The notes: generated by a model from the letters alone, not told the origin. A stretch of 5,504 nucleotides of DNA from Candidatus Acetothermia bacterium (GCA_028275205.1 JAPWVB010000074.1:1-5504); one strand, 5' to 3'. Positions 1 to 5,504 are shown, counted from the first letter of the stretch. A program made the numbers and translations.

Positions 1-1
1 C

Positions 2-3000
2 GCTACGTTAAAGAAGATCGCGTACTACGAAACCACCCCTCTCGAAGAAGAGCTCTATATCATCACCCATTCGGACTCCTCAGAGTTCTCGAAAGGGGAC
101 TTCATCTACGGGACGCAGCTGCGCATTCTCGGGGAGAAGAAGAAGTTCACCGCGGAACGCCTCTATGCCCTCGAGAACGACTTTGAGATCAGCGCTGAGG
201 GCGACGGGAAAGTCTCTTTTGAGAAGATCAAGCTCGACAACGGCGAGGAGCTCAAGCTCATCAAGCTCTCCAATGCCACCAAAGCCTTCCCCGTGCCCCC
301 CACCGCGGAGATGCTCGTGCAATCGGGCACGAAGGTCGAGGTCGGACAAGTCCTCGCCCGCTTGCCCAAAGAAGAGTATCTCACGGAGACGGTCTTTAAC
401 TTCCTCAAGAGCGTCTACCCCGACCTGAAGGGCAAGAAGGTCGTCGAGGCCGTCGATAGCTTGATCTATCTGGTGACGAGCGTCAAGAACCCCAACGTCC
501 CCCTCAAAGTAGGGGATCGCCTGTGGGAGCTCGAGAAGAAAGCCTACGAAAAGCTCTATCCGGGACAATTCGAAGCGGAGACCGGCGCCGCGGGGATCAA
601 GGGCGTCCTTGCGAACTTAGACCTCGCAGCCCTCGAGGCCGAGCTGCACCAGCAGATCGCCCAAGAGCCTACCGAGGGGCGCCGCAAGAGGCTCTTAAAA
701 CGCCTCGAGATTGTCCAACAAGTGCGGCGCAGTGGCAACCAGCCCCAAAATATGGTCCTCGATGTCATCCCCATCTTGCCCCCGGAGCTGCGCCCCATCG
801 TCCAGCTCGAGGGCGGGAAATTCGCCACCACCGACCTCAATGATCTGTATAGACGGATTATTAATAGAAACAACAGACTCAAGAAGCTGATGGAGATGGG
901 CGCCCCGGAGATCATCCTGCGCAACGAGCGGAGAATGCTCCAAGAGGCTGTAGACGCGCTCATCCACAACGAGAAGAAAGATAACCCCATTCTCGGGCGC
1001 GACAATCGCCCTTTGAAATCTTTGAGCGAGCGCATCCAGGGCAAGCATGGAAGATTACGCAGAAATCTCTTGGGCAAGCGCGTGGACTATTCTGGGCGTG
1101 CGGTCATCGTCGTCAACCCCACGTTAAAGCTCCACCAGTGCGGCCTGCCCAAGAAGATCGCCCTGGAGCTCTTTAAGCCATTTGTGCTGGCGCGCCTGGG
1201 CGTCAGCGCTATTTCGAATTACGACGACGTCAAGAACAAAGCGCTCTCCGGCGAGATGCCCGAGGTCTGGGATATTTTAGAGCAATTAGTGAAAGAGCAC
1301 CCGGTGCTCCTCAACCGCGCCCCAACCCTTCACAGACTAGGCATCCAAGGGTTTGAGCCGGTCTTGGTTGACGGCGAAGCTATACAGATCCATCCGTTCG
1401 TCTGCCGCCCCTATAACGCCGACTTCGACGGCGATATGATGGCCGTCCACCTGCCCCTGGGGAAAGAAGCCATCCAAGAGACCCGCGAGATCATGCTCTC
1501 GACGAAAAATATCCTCTCCCCAGCCAACGGCAGACCCCTGAGCATCCCCACCCAAGACGCGATCTTCGCGTATTACTATCTCACAATAGTCGACGAGAAC
1601 GGTCCAGGCAAGGGCAAATACTTCACGGGCATCCCCGAGGCCATGCGCGCCTACGAGGAGAAGCTCATCTCGCTGCACACCCCCATCAAGATCCGCATCG
1701 ATGGACAACTCATAGACACGACCTTGGGACGCGCTCTCTTCAACGACATCCTCCCCAAGGACCTGCGCGATTATACGAAGACCTTCGACTCCGATGCGGT
1801 GAACGATCTCATCATGGAGTGCTACTTCCGCCACGGCCTAGACCGCACGGTGCAACTGCTCGACGATCTCAAAGAGATCGGATTCTCGTGGGCGACCCGA
1901 GCGGGGCTGACGATCTCTGTGCGCGATTGCCTCATTCCTACCGAAAAAGACGCGATTCTCCAAGAAGCCCGCGCGCGCGTCGCCAAGATCAACGAGCGCT
2001 ACGAACGTGGCTTGGTCACCGAAGAGGAGCGCAAGGACAAAGTCATCGAGATCTGGATGGCCACCGTCGACGAAGTCGCCAAGGCCACCATGGCCAACTT
2101 AGCTAAGTACCCCTTCAATCCCCTCTATATGATCGTCAACTCTGGGGCGCGCGGCAGCGCTACCCAAGTGAAGCAGCTCTCCGGGATGCGCGGCCCCATG
2201 AGCGACCCCTCGGGAAGAATCATCGAGATGCCCGTCATCTCCAATTTTAGAGAGGGGCTCAACGTCATCGAGTACTTCATCAGCACGCACGGGGGCCGCA
2301 AGGGCACCGCGGATACGGCGCTGAAGACCGCCGATTCGGGGTATCTCACCCGGCGCTTAGTGGACGCCACGGAAGAGCTCATCGTCAAAGAAGAGGACTG
2401 CGGGACCACGGAGGGCATCGAAATCGATCCCCTCTACTTCAATAAGCCCGCTGAAGTCATGGAAACGATCCCAGAGCGCATCTATGGGCGCGTGCTCGCC
2501 CAAGATCTCGTCTTCTTGGGGGAGACGCTCATGAAGCGTGGGGAGATCTTTGATCGCGAAAAGACTGCGCATTTCGGCAACCTCACCGCAGAGATTTCCA
2601 CCAGCGATCCCGCGTTCCTAGAGAAGGTCGTGGGCACGAAGGCTGTACACGATATTCGCGACCCCAAGACCAACTATGTAGTCGTCGCCCAAGATGAGCT
2701 CATCACGCGCACTCTGGCGGAGAAGCTCCGCGCCCTCAAGATCGAGATGATCCGCGTCCGCCCACGCATCGTCATTCGCTCCCCCATGCGCTGCACCGTG
2801 AGACGAGGGGTCTGCCGTCTCTGTTACGGCTACGACCTCAGCACACATAAGTTAGTGGAGCTGGGCACGGCCGTCGGCGTGATCGCCGCGCAATCGATCG
2901 GCGAGCCCGGCACACAACTCACCATGAAGACCTTCCACACGGGCGGTGTCGCCGGCATCGATATCACTCAGGGTCTGCCCAGGGCCGAAGAGCTCTTTGA

Positions 3001-4612
3001 AGCGCGCAAGGCCGTGCGCAGCTCCCAGGGCGAGATCGCCCCCATCAACGGCATCGTGACTGAACTCAGACAGTCCGAGCAGACCGGACGGATGACCGCG
3101 CTCATCCAGGGCGATTCGCATCGCCTCCACCTCCCCAAAGCCCTCTTTGTCCCAACAGAGAAGAACGGGGCTCTCCCCCTGAGTGCCCTGTTCAACGGGC
3201 GCAGCCCGCGCCGCGGCACCGTCTATCTTGTCGAGACGGAAAAGCTACGCAAGCTCTATATCCTCGATGAGAACGACGCTGTCTATACTATTCCTGAAGG
3301 GATGAAACCCCTCGTCCGCCATGGCCAGAAGGTCACCAAAGGAGATCTGTTAGCTGAGCCCTTCCATGAGCCCCCCGTCGTCTCCACCGTGGACGGCGTC
3401 GTCGAGGAGATCATCGAGGACGATGAGCGGGCGATCATTGTGAAAGAGAAAGAGACGGGCAATCGCGTGCGCTACAAGCTCCCCTATGGCGCGCGGCGCT
3501 CGGTGAACGTCGGCGATAAGATCGTCAAAGGGGAGCAGCTCTCCACGGCTTCCAAGCCCATCGAGCTGCGCGCCCCCTGCGATGGCGTCGCTATCGTCAC
3601 TAAGAATAGAATTCTGATCTATCAGCCCGTGGAGGGCAAGGCGTTTGTGCTCACCGAAGACATCACTGCTCTCAAGAGCGACGGCGATCGCGTCGAAGAG
3701 GGCGAACAGCTCTTCGCTTTAACTTTGCCCGGTGACGAGCTCATCATCGTTGATAGTGTCAAATCGAGCGATGCGGATCTCATGGAGATCACGTACCATC
3801 AGGAGGCAACTGTCGAGCTGACCAACCCGCCGACCGTCAAGGCCGGCGATAAAGTCCAGCGGGGCGAACTCCTCTCCAAGGGCGTCGTCTCCCCTCATAG
3901 ACTTTTACAGATCGCCGGTCCCGATAAGACGAGAATCTATCTGCTAGAGGAGATCCATAAAGTCTACAAGAGCCAAGGGGTGGACATCAACGACAAGCAC
4001 ATCGAGCTCGTCATCCGCCAGATGCTCAACAACGTGCGGATCGTTGACCCTGGGGATTCGCAGTTCCTGCCCAACGAGCTCGTCTTGCTGGAGGAGTTCC
4101 AAGCGGAAAACAAGCGCCTCCTTGAGGAGAACCGCCAGATTCGCCTCGCGCGCGAGGAGCTGATCGGGCTGACGCTTGCTGCCCCGGTCATGGACAAGGC
4201 CGGAGCGGTCATCGCGGAGCGGGGCAGCACGGTGACGCGCGAGCTGATCTACGCGGCGCTGCGTGCCGGGGTGACCGAGCTTACTCTTGAGCGCGGCAAG
4301 GAGAAGGTGACGCAGCGCATTGCAGAGAAGCGCCTCCCCAACGGCGAGCGCGTGCTGCTGCGCATCTCCAAGGCCGCTTTGGAGACAAAGTCATGGCTGT
4401 CGGCAGCGTCGTTCATGCGCACGACCACTGTGCTCGCTGAGGCTGCTCTGAAGGGAGCTGTAGATAGATTAGAGAGCCTCAAGCCCGCGGTGATCGTCAG
4501 CAAGAAGATCCCCGCGGGGACGGGGTTCAAGCGCCCTGCGCCTCCGGCTCCGCCAGCGCCGTCTACCGACGGAGGTGCTCCGCAGCAAGCCGCGACTGCA
4601 GTTGGCGCATGA
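2..4612 (+). CDS. rpoC: DNA-directed RNA polymerase subunit beta' (5' partial, large form with several inserts)
   Basis: Largest catalytic subunit of bacterial RNA polymerase; with beta it forms the active-site cleft. The frame is open from base 2 to the TGA at 4610-4612, giving 1536 visible residues. A GTG at 293 is an internal valine codon, not the start. The first visible residues resemble the segment just after the N-terminal zinc finger, so I infer roughly 135 residues are missing and a full length near 1670, against about 1400 in E. coli and 1524 in Thermus. Landmarks in visible numbering: PILPPELRP near 257-265; RNNRLKKL at 289-296; switch-2 GKHGRLRRNLLGKRVDYSGR at 347-366; catalytic NADFDGDMMAVH at 472-483, whose three Asp bind Mg; F-loop SGMRGPM; bridge helix FISTHGGRKG; zinc-2 cysteines 800, 931, 938 and 941; trigger loop TQLTMKTFHTGG without SI3; ETKSWLSAASF and IPAGTG near the end. 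The tail is Pro/Ala-rich. No frameshift or internal stop breaks it. Identity is certain; the inserts and substitutions are unusual. Confidence 0.98.
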   Translation, partial: ATLKKIAYYETTPLEEELYIITHSDSSEFSKGDFIYGTQLRILGEKKKFTAERLYALENDFEISAEGDGKVSFEKIKLDNGEELKLIKLSNATKAFPVPPTAEMLVQSGTKVEVGQVLARLPKEEYLTETVFNFLKSVYPDLKGKKVVEAVDSLIYLVTSVKNPNVPLKVGDRLWELEKKAYEKLYPGQFEAETGAAGIKGVLANLDLAALEAELHQQIAQEPTEGRRKRLLKRLEIVQQVRRSGNQPQNMVLDVIPILPPELRPIVQLEGGKFATTDLNDLYRRIINRNNRLKKLMEMGAPEIILRNERRMLQEAVDALIHNEKKDNPILGRDNRPLKSLSERIQGKHGRLRRNLLGKRVDYSGRAVIVVNPTLKLHQCGLPKKIALELFKPFVLARLGVSAISNYDDVKNKALSGEMPEVWDILEQLVKEHPVLLNRAPTLHRLGIQGFEPVLVDGEAIQIHPFVCRPYNADFDGDMMAVHLPLGKEAIQETREIMLSTKNILSPANGRPLSIPTQDAIFAYYYLTIVDENGPGKGKYFTGIPEAMRAYEEKLISLHTPIKIRIDGQLIDTTLGRALFNDILPKDLRDYTKTFDSDAVNDLIMECYFRHGLDRTVQLLDDLKEIGFSWATRAGLTISVRDCLIPTEKDAILQEARARVAKINERYERGLVTEEERKDKVIEIWMATVDEVAKATMANLAKYPFNPLYMIVNSGARGSATQVKQLSGMRGPMSDPSGRIIEMPVISNFREGLNVIEYFISTHGGRKGTADTALKTADSGYLTRRLVDATEELIVKEEDCGTTEGIEIDPLYFNKPAEVMETIPERIYGRVLAQDLVFLGETLMKRGEIFDREKTAHFGNLTAEISTSDPAFLEKVVGTKAVHDIRDPKTNYVVVAQDELITRTLAEKLRALKIEMIRVRPRIVIRSPMRCTVRRGVCRLCYGYDLSTHKLVELGTAVGVIAAQSIGEPGTQLTMKTFHTGGVAGIDITQGLPRAEELFEARKAVRSSQGEIAPINGIVTELRQSEQTGRMTALIQGDSHRLHLPKALFVPTEKNGALPLSALFNGRSPRRGTVYLVETEKLRKLYILDENDAVYTIPEGMKPLVRHGQKVTKGDLLAEPFHEPPVVSTVDGVVEEIIEDDERAIIVKEKETGNRVRYKLPYGARRSVNVGDKIVKGEQLSTASKPIELRAPCDGVAIVTKNRILIYQPVEGKAFVLTEDITALKSDGDRVEEGEQLFALTLPGDELIIVDSVKSSDADLMEITYHQEATVELTNPPTVKAGDKVQRGELLSKGVVSPHRLLQIAGPDKTRIYLLEEIHKVYKSQGVDINDKHIELVIRQMLNNVRIVDPGDSQFLPNELVLLEEFQAENKRLLEENRQIRLAREELIGLTLAAPVMDKAGAVIAERGSTVTRELIYAALRAGVTELTLERGKEKVTQRIAEKRLPNGERVLLRISKAALETKSWLSAASFMRTTTVLAEAALKGAVDRLESLKPAVIVSKKIPAGTGFKRPAPPAPPAPSTDGGAPQQAATAVGA
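50..590 (+). other. N-terminal barrel-type insert of beta'
   Basis: Part of rpoC. The stretch begins after AYYETTPLEEELYI, which looks like the E. coli segment VLYFESYVVI, and ends before ETGAAGIKGVLANLDLAALE, the equivalent of MGAEAIQALLKSMDLE. E. coli has about 35 residues between these points; this protein has about 170. It includes LVQSGTKVEVGQVLA (314-358) and PLKVGDRLWEL (500-532), which resemble the 'V-x-G-D-x-V-x-x-G-x-x-L' turns of sandwich-barrel hybrid motif domains. Thermus beta' carries a larger insert (nearly 300 residues) at this place. The equivalence rests on remembered sequences, not on an alignment run here. Confidence 0.6.
1415..1450 (+). other. beta' catalytic Mg-binding loop, variant NADFDGDMMAVH
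   Basis: Codes for the absolutely conserved DFDGD loop whose three aspartates hold the catalytic magnesium ions in all multisubunit RNA polymerases. All three Asp are intact (codons 1421, 1427, 1433). The residue after the loop, Gln in the usual bacterial NADFDGDQMAVH, is Met here (ATG at 1436-1438). The flanking text (RPYNAD before, HLPLGKEA after) is otherwise typical, so this is a real substitution in a functional gene. Confidence 0.9.
2399..2824 (+). other. beta' zinc-2 site, split by an extra segment
   Basis: Four cysteines match the second zinc site of bacterial beta' (E. coli C814, C888, C895, C898): codons at 2399 (DCGTTEG), 2792 (MRCTV), 2813 (GVCRLC, first Cys) and 2822 (second Cys). 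The last three keep the exact C-x6-C-x2-C spacing. The first-to-second distance is 131 residues instead of 74 in E. coli. The extra material, about 57 residues, lies roughly at 2552-2697, after the conserved YGRVLAQDLV strand and before ITRTLAEKLRALKIEMIRVR. Confidence 0.8.
3010..3835 (+). other. Large reiterated barrel insert between trigger loop and C-terminal core of beta'
   Basis: From LPRAEELFEARK (just before 3010) to GVVSPHRLLQI (3881 on) there are about 290 residues, where E. coli and Thermus have about 65 or fewer. The insert holds three extra copies of a barrel-turn motif: LVRHGQKVTKGDLLA (3311-3355), VNVGDKIVKGEQLS (3503-3544) and LKSDGDRVEEGEQLF (3671-3715). The usual single copy, VKAGDKVQRGELLSKG (3836-3883), follows. 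Spacing between copies is about 165-192 bases (55-64 residues), as expected for tandem small beta domains of sandwich-barrel hybrid or lipoyl-like fold. The fold is inferred from the motif. Confidence 0.7.
4145..4345 (+). other. Extra module before the C-terminal signature of beta'
   Basis: Between the coiled-coil-like helix FQAENKRLLEENRQ and VLLRISKAALETKSWL there are about 60 residues not found in E. coli or Bacillus beta'. Their text (LIGLTLAAPVMDKAGAVIAE, then RGSTVTRELIYAALRAGVTE) resembles the 'GRxLAEDVxDxETGEVIAEAG...ITEELLxxLxxAGV' strand-helix repeat known from beta subunits and from the stretch between the beta' zinc-2 cysteines. It may be a second copy of that small module. Leucine and valine codons also lean to CTG/GTG here, unlike most of the gene. 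Confidence 0.5.
4563..4612. other. Tail-to-tail coding overlap of rpoC and rdgB
   Basis: The last 50 bases of rpoC (TGA at 4610-4612, + strand) are also the last 50 bases of rdgB (TAG read at 4565-4563, - strand). Here rpoC encodes its low-complexity tail (TDGGAPQQAATAVGA) and rdgB encodes its C-terminal helix (MRQLQSRLAAEHLRR). No hairpin with a T-run was seen in or near the overlap on either strand, so neither gene has an obvious intrinsic terminator here. Confidence 0.95.
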
Positions 4613-5168
4613 GCCCTTCGAGGGCACGGCGCCGATGGCTGATGCGGTTTTTGAGCTGGGAGCCCAGCTCAGCGAGAGTCTGGTCGTAGCCATCGGGGAT
4701 GAAGACGGGATCATATCCGAAGCCCGTGGTACCTCGCGGTGTGTGCGCAATCTGCCCCCAGAGGATCCCTTCGCTGATCAGCTCGTCCCCAGTAGGCCAG
4801 GCCAGCACCGCGACGCAGCGAAAGCGTGCGCGCCGCTCCGTGACATCCTTCAGCAAGCTCAAGAGCTTCTCGATATTCGCACGATCGTCTTTGCGCTCCC
4901 CGGCAAAGCGCGCCGAGCGCACCCCCGGCGCTCCCCCAAGCGCTTCCACCTCTAGGCCCGAGTCCTCCGCTAACACGGGCAAACCTGTCTGAGCACAGAT
5001 CGTGTGCGCTTTGAGGCGTGCGTTCTCCTCTAACGTCGCGCCCTCCTCAGGGACATCCGAGAAGGGACACTCACGAAATGTCAGGAGCTGTACTTTTAAA
5101 AGCTCAGAGAGGATCTCTGTGATCTCTCTGATCTTATGGGAATTCTTTGTCCCAAGGAGTATGGTCAC
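4563..5168 (-). CDS. rdgB: XTP/dITP diphosphatase (RdgB/HAM1 family, non-canonical purine NTP pyrophosphatase)
   Basis: House-cleaning enzyme that hydrolyses dITP, ITP and XTP to the monophosphate and pyrophosphate, keeping deaminated purines out of DNA and RNA; cytosolic, metal-dependent and usually a dimer. At 201 residues it has the normal family length. Motifs in order: N-terminal LLGTKNSHK (4-12; usually ATxNxxK); EEGATLEENARLKA (41-54); AEDSGLEVEALGGAPGV (67-83) with the catalytic Asp69 of the DSG motif; RFRCVAVLA (115-123); PRGTTGFGYDPVF (144-156); and KNRISHRRRAL (173-183), the base-recognition SHR region. The second position of the usual ADDSGL is Glu and the usual EKN is LKN, both mild changes. 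Start: GTG at 5168-5166, the only start directly before the first strand, with a weak GGAA (5177-5174) five bases upstream. It overlaps the upstream ABC gene by four bases and runs 50 bases into the 3' end of rpoC. Stop is TAG. Confidence 0.96.
   Translation of the reverse strand: MTILLGTKNSHKIREITEILSELLKVQLLTFRECPFSDVPEEGATLEENARLKAHTICAQTGLPVLAEDSGLEVEALGGAPGVRSARFAGERKDDRANIEKLLSLLKDVTERRARFRCVAVLAWPTGDELISEGILWGQIAHTPRGTTGFGYDPVFIPDGYDQTLAELGSQLKNRISHRRRALEGLMRQLQSRLAAEHLRR
5165..5168 (-). promoter_or_regulatory. GTGA stop/start overlap coupling the ABC ATPase to rdgB
   Basis: On the minus strand the four bases GTGA hold both the GTG start of rdgB and the TGA stop of the transporter gene. 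Such overlaps normally mean one transcript, with ribosomes reinitiating or shifting to the second frame. Only a weak GGAA ribosome-binding element precedes the GTG, which fits dependence on the upstream gene. Confidence 0.8.
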
Positions 5169-5504
5169 CGTCGTTCCGCGATCTCAACGACACCCCGGAG
5201 CTGTAACGTCTGGGAGAAGTGACAGCTCACGAAGTGCTCCCCTCCGATATCCACAAACGCTGGCTCTTGCTCCTTGCAGATGGGCTGCGCATAGGGGCAG
5301 CGCGGATGGAAGTAGCACCCCGACGGCGGGTTGACGGGGCTGGGCACGTCCCCTTTTAAGATAATTCTCTCGCGTTGGTAATCAGGATCGGGCACCGGCA
5401 CCGCCGAGAGCAGCGCTTCCGTATAGGGGTGCTTGGGATTTTGGAAGAGCTCTTCGGTCTCGGCCATCTCCACGATCTTGCCCAAGTACATCACGGCCAC
5501 GCGA
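5165..5504 (-). CDS. Oligopeptide/dipeptide ABC transporter ATP-binding protein, C-terminal end (5' partial)
   Basis: Last 112 residues of an OppD/OppF/DppD/DppF-type ATPase that powers peptide (or related solute, or nickel) import through an inner-membrane permease. The coding frame runs off the window; GTG at 5500 is the valine of the family's RVAVMYLGKIVE strand after the ABC H-loop, not a start. Walker A, the signature and Walker B are therefore outside. Visible: RVAVMYLGKIVEMAETEELF, then the diagnostic NPKHPYTEALLSAVPVPDP (oligo_HPY domain), LKGDVPSPVNPPSGCYFHPR and EHFVSCHF. Four cysteines (codons at 5317, 5299, 5278 and 5224, spacing C-x5-C-x6-C-x17-C) match the C-terminal cysteine set that binds an iron-sulfur cluster in some characterised DppD/OppD proteins. 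Substrate cannot be told from this end, and OppD versus OppF cannot be settled. Its TGA stop (5167-5165) overlaps the rdgB start. Confidence 0.95.
   Translation of the reverse strand, partial: RVAVMYLGKIVEMAETEELFQNPKHPYTEALLSAVPVPDPDYQRERIILKGDVPSPVNPPSGCYFHPRCPYAQPICKEQEPAFVDIGGEHFVSCHFSQTLQLRGVVEIAERR

Noticed and set aside
293..295. GTG as a possible start codon of rpoC
   Set aside because: The frame is open upstream to base 2 and the upstream residues are recognisable beta' sequence, so the gene is cut by the window edge and this GTG is an internal valine.
1337..1834. Long antisense open frame (165 codons, minus strand) inside rpoC
   Set aside because: It mirrors a constrained GC-rich coding sequence, shows no recognisable domain, and other such shadows occur along the gene.
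4522..4560. Proline/alanine-rich tail of beta' as a possible frameshift or misassembly
   Set aside because: The frame stays open, the preceding IPAGTG signature marks the normal end of the core, and short low-complexity tails are common in beta'.
4538..4578. Nine-base-pair stem (4538-4546 with 4570-4578) at the rpoC/rdgB overlap as a terminator
   Set aside because: The loop is 23 bases and no T-run follows on either strand; in GC-rich coding DNA this is expected by chance.
4613..4625. Small hairpin right after the rpoC stop (five base pairs, TCG loop)
   Set aside because: Too short, without a T-run, and fully inside the coding sequence of rdgB.
5085..5105. Palindrome CTTTTAAAAG with a flanking GAGCT/AGCTC stem
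   Set aside because: It lies within rdgB codons in the middle of the gene; the stem is only five base pairs, with no following T-run to make a terminator and no promoter elements around it.
5112..5138. Nine-base tandem pattern (gatctctgt, gatctctct, gatcttatg)
   Set aside because: It encodes the amphipathic helix IREITEIL of RdgB with an in-frame period of three residues; only two and a half imperfect copies, so coding constraint explains it.
5498..5500. GTG as a possible start of the ABC gene on the minus strand
   Set aside because: It lies in the conserved RVAVMYLGKIVE strand, which follows the H-loop in full-length family members; the gene continues beyond the window.

Overview
This window holds three protein-coding genes and almost no intergenic DNA. 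It starts inside a very long rpoC (RNA polymerase beta' subunit) on the + strand. It ends with two minus-strand genes: rdgB/HAM1 (XTP/dITP diphosphatase) and the 3' end of an oligopeptide/dipeptide ABC transporter ATPase (OppF/DppF type). No RNA gene, insertion sequence, CRISPR array or clear promoter was seen.

Organism: the polymerase is bacterial (DFDGD active site, four-cysteine second zinc site, trigger loop without the proteobacterial SI3 insert). It is unusually large, with extra beta-rich domains, and departs from the bacterial consensus at several near-invariant positions. The DNA is GC-rich, C- and G-ending codons dominate, and GTG serves as a start. Large beta' subunits with added barrel domains are known from Thermus and Thermotoga, so a deep-branching or candidate-phylum bacterium is a reasonable guess. 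The window alone cannot name it.

Layout: bases 2-4612 are rpoC, open from the first full codon, so its true start (with the first zinc finger) lies upstream. It carries inserts at four places: near the N-terminal edge, between the zinc-2 cysteines, between the trigger loop and the C-terminal core (the largest, with a reiterated barrel motif), and just before the C-terminal signature. Bases 4563-5168 (minus) are rdgB, whose last 50 bases overlap the end of rpoC tail to tail. Bases 5165-5504 (minus) are the end of the ABC ATPase, whose TGA stop overlaps the GTG start of rdgB by four bases (GTGA).

How they fit together: rpoC is presumably the end of an rpoBC unit transcribed from the left. The transporter ATPase and rdgB form an operon-like pair transcribed from the right, probably translationally coupled. 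The two units collide, so at least the rpoC transcript, and probably both, must end inside or beyond the opposing gene. The most interesting content is the architecture and active-site variation of the RNA polymerase subunit. I saw no evidence of a defence, mobile or otherwise new multi-gene system.
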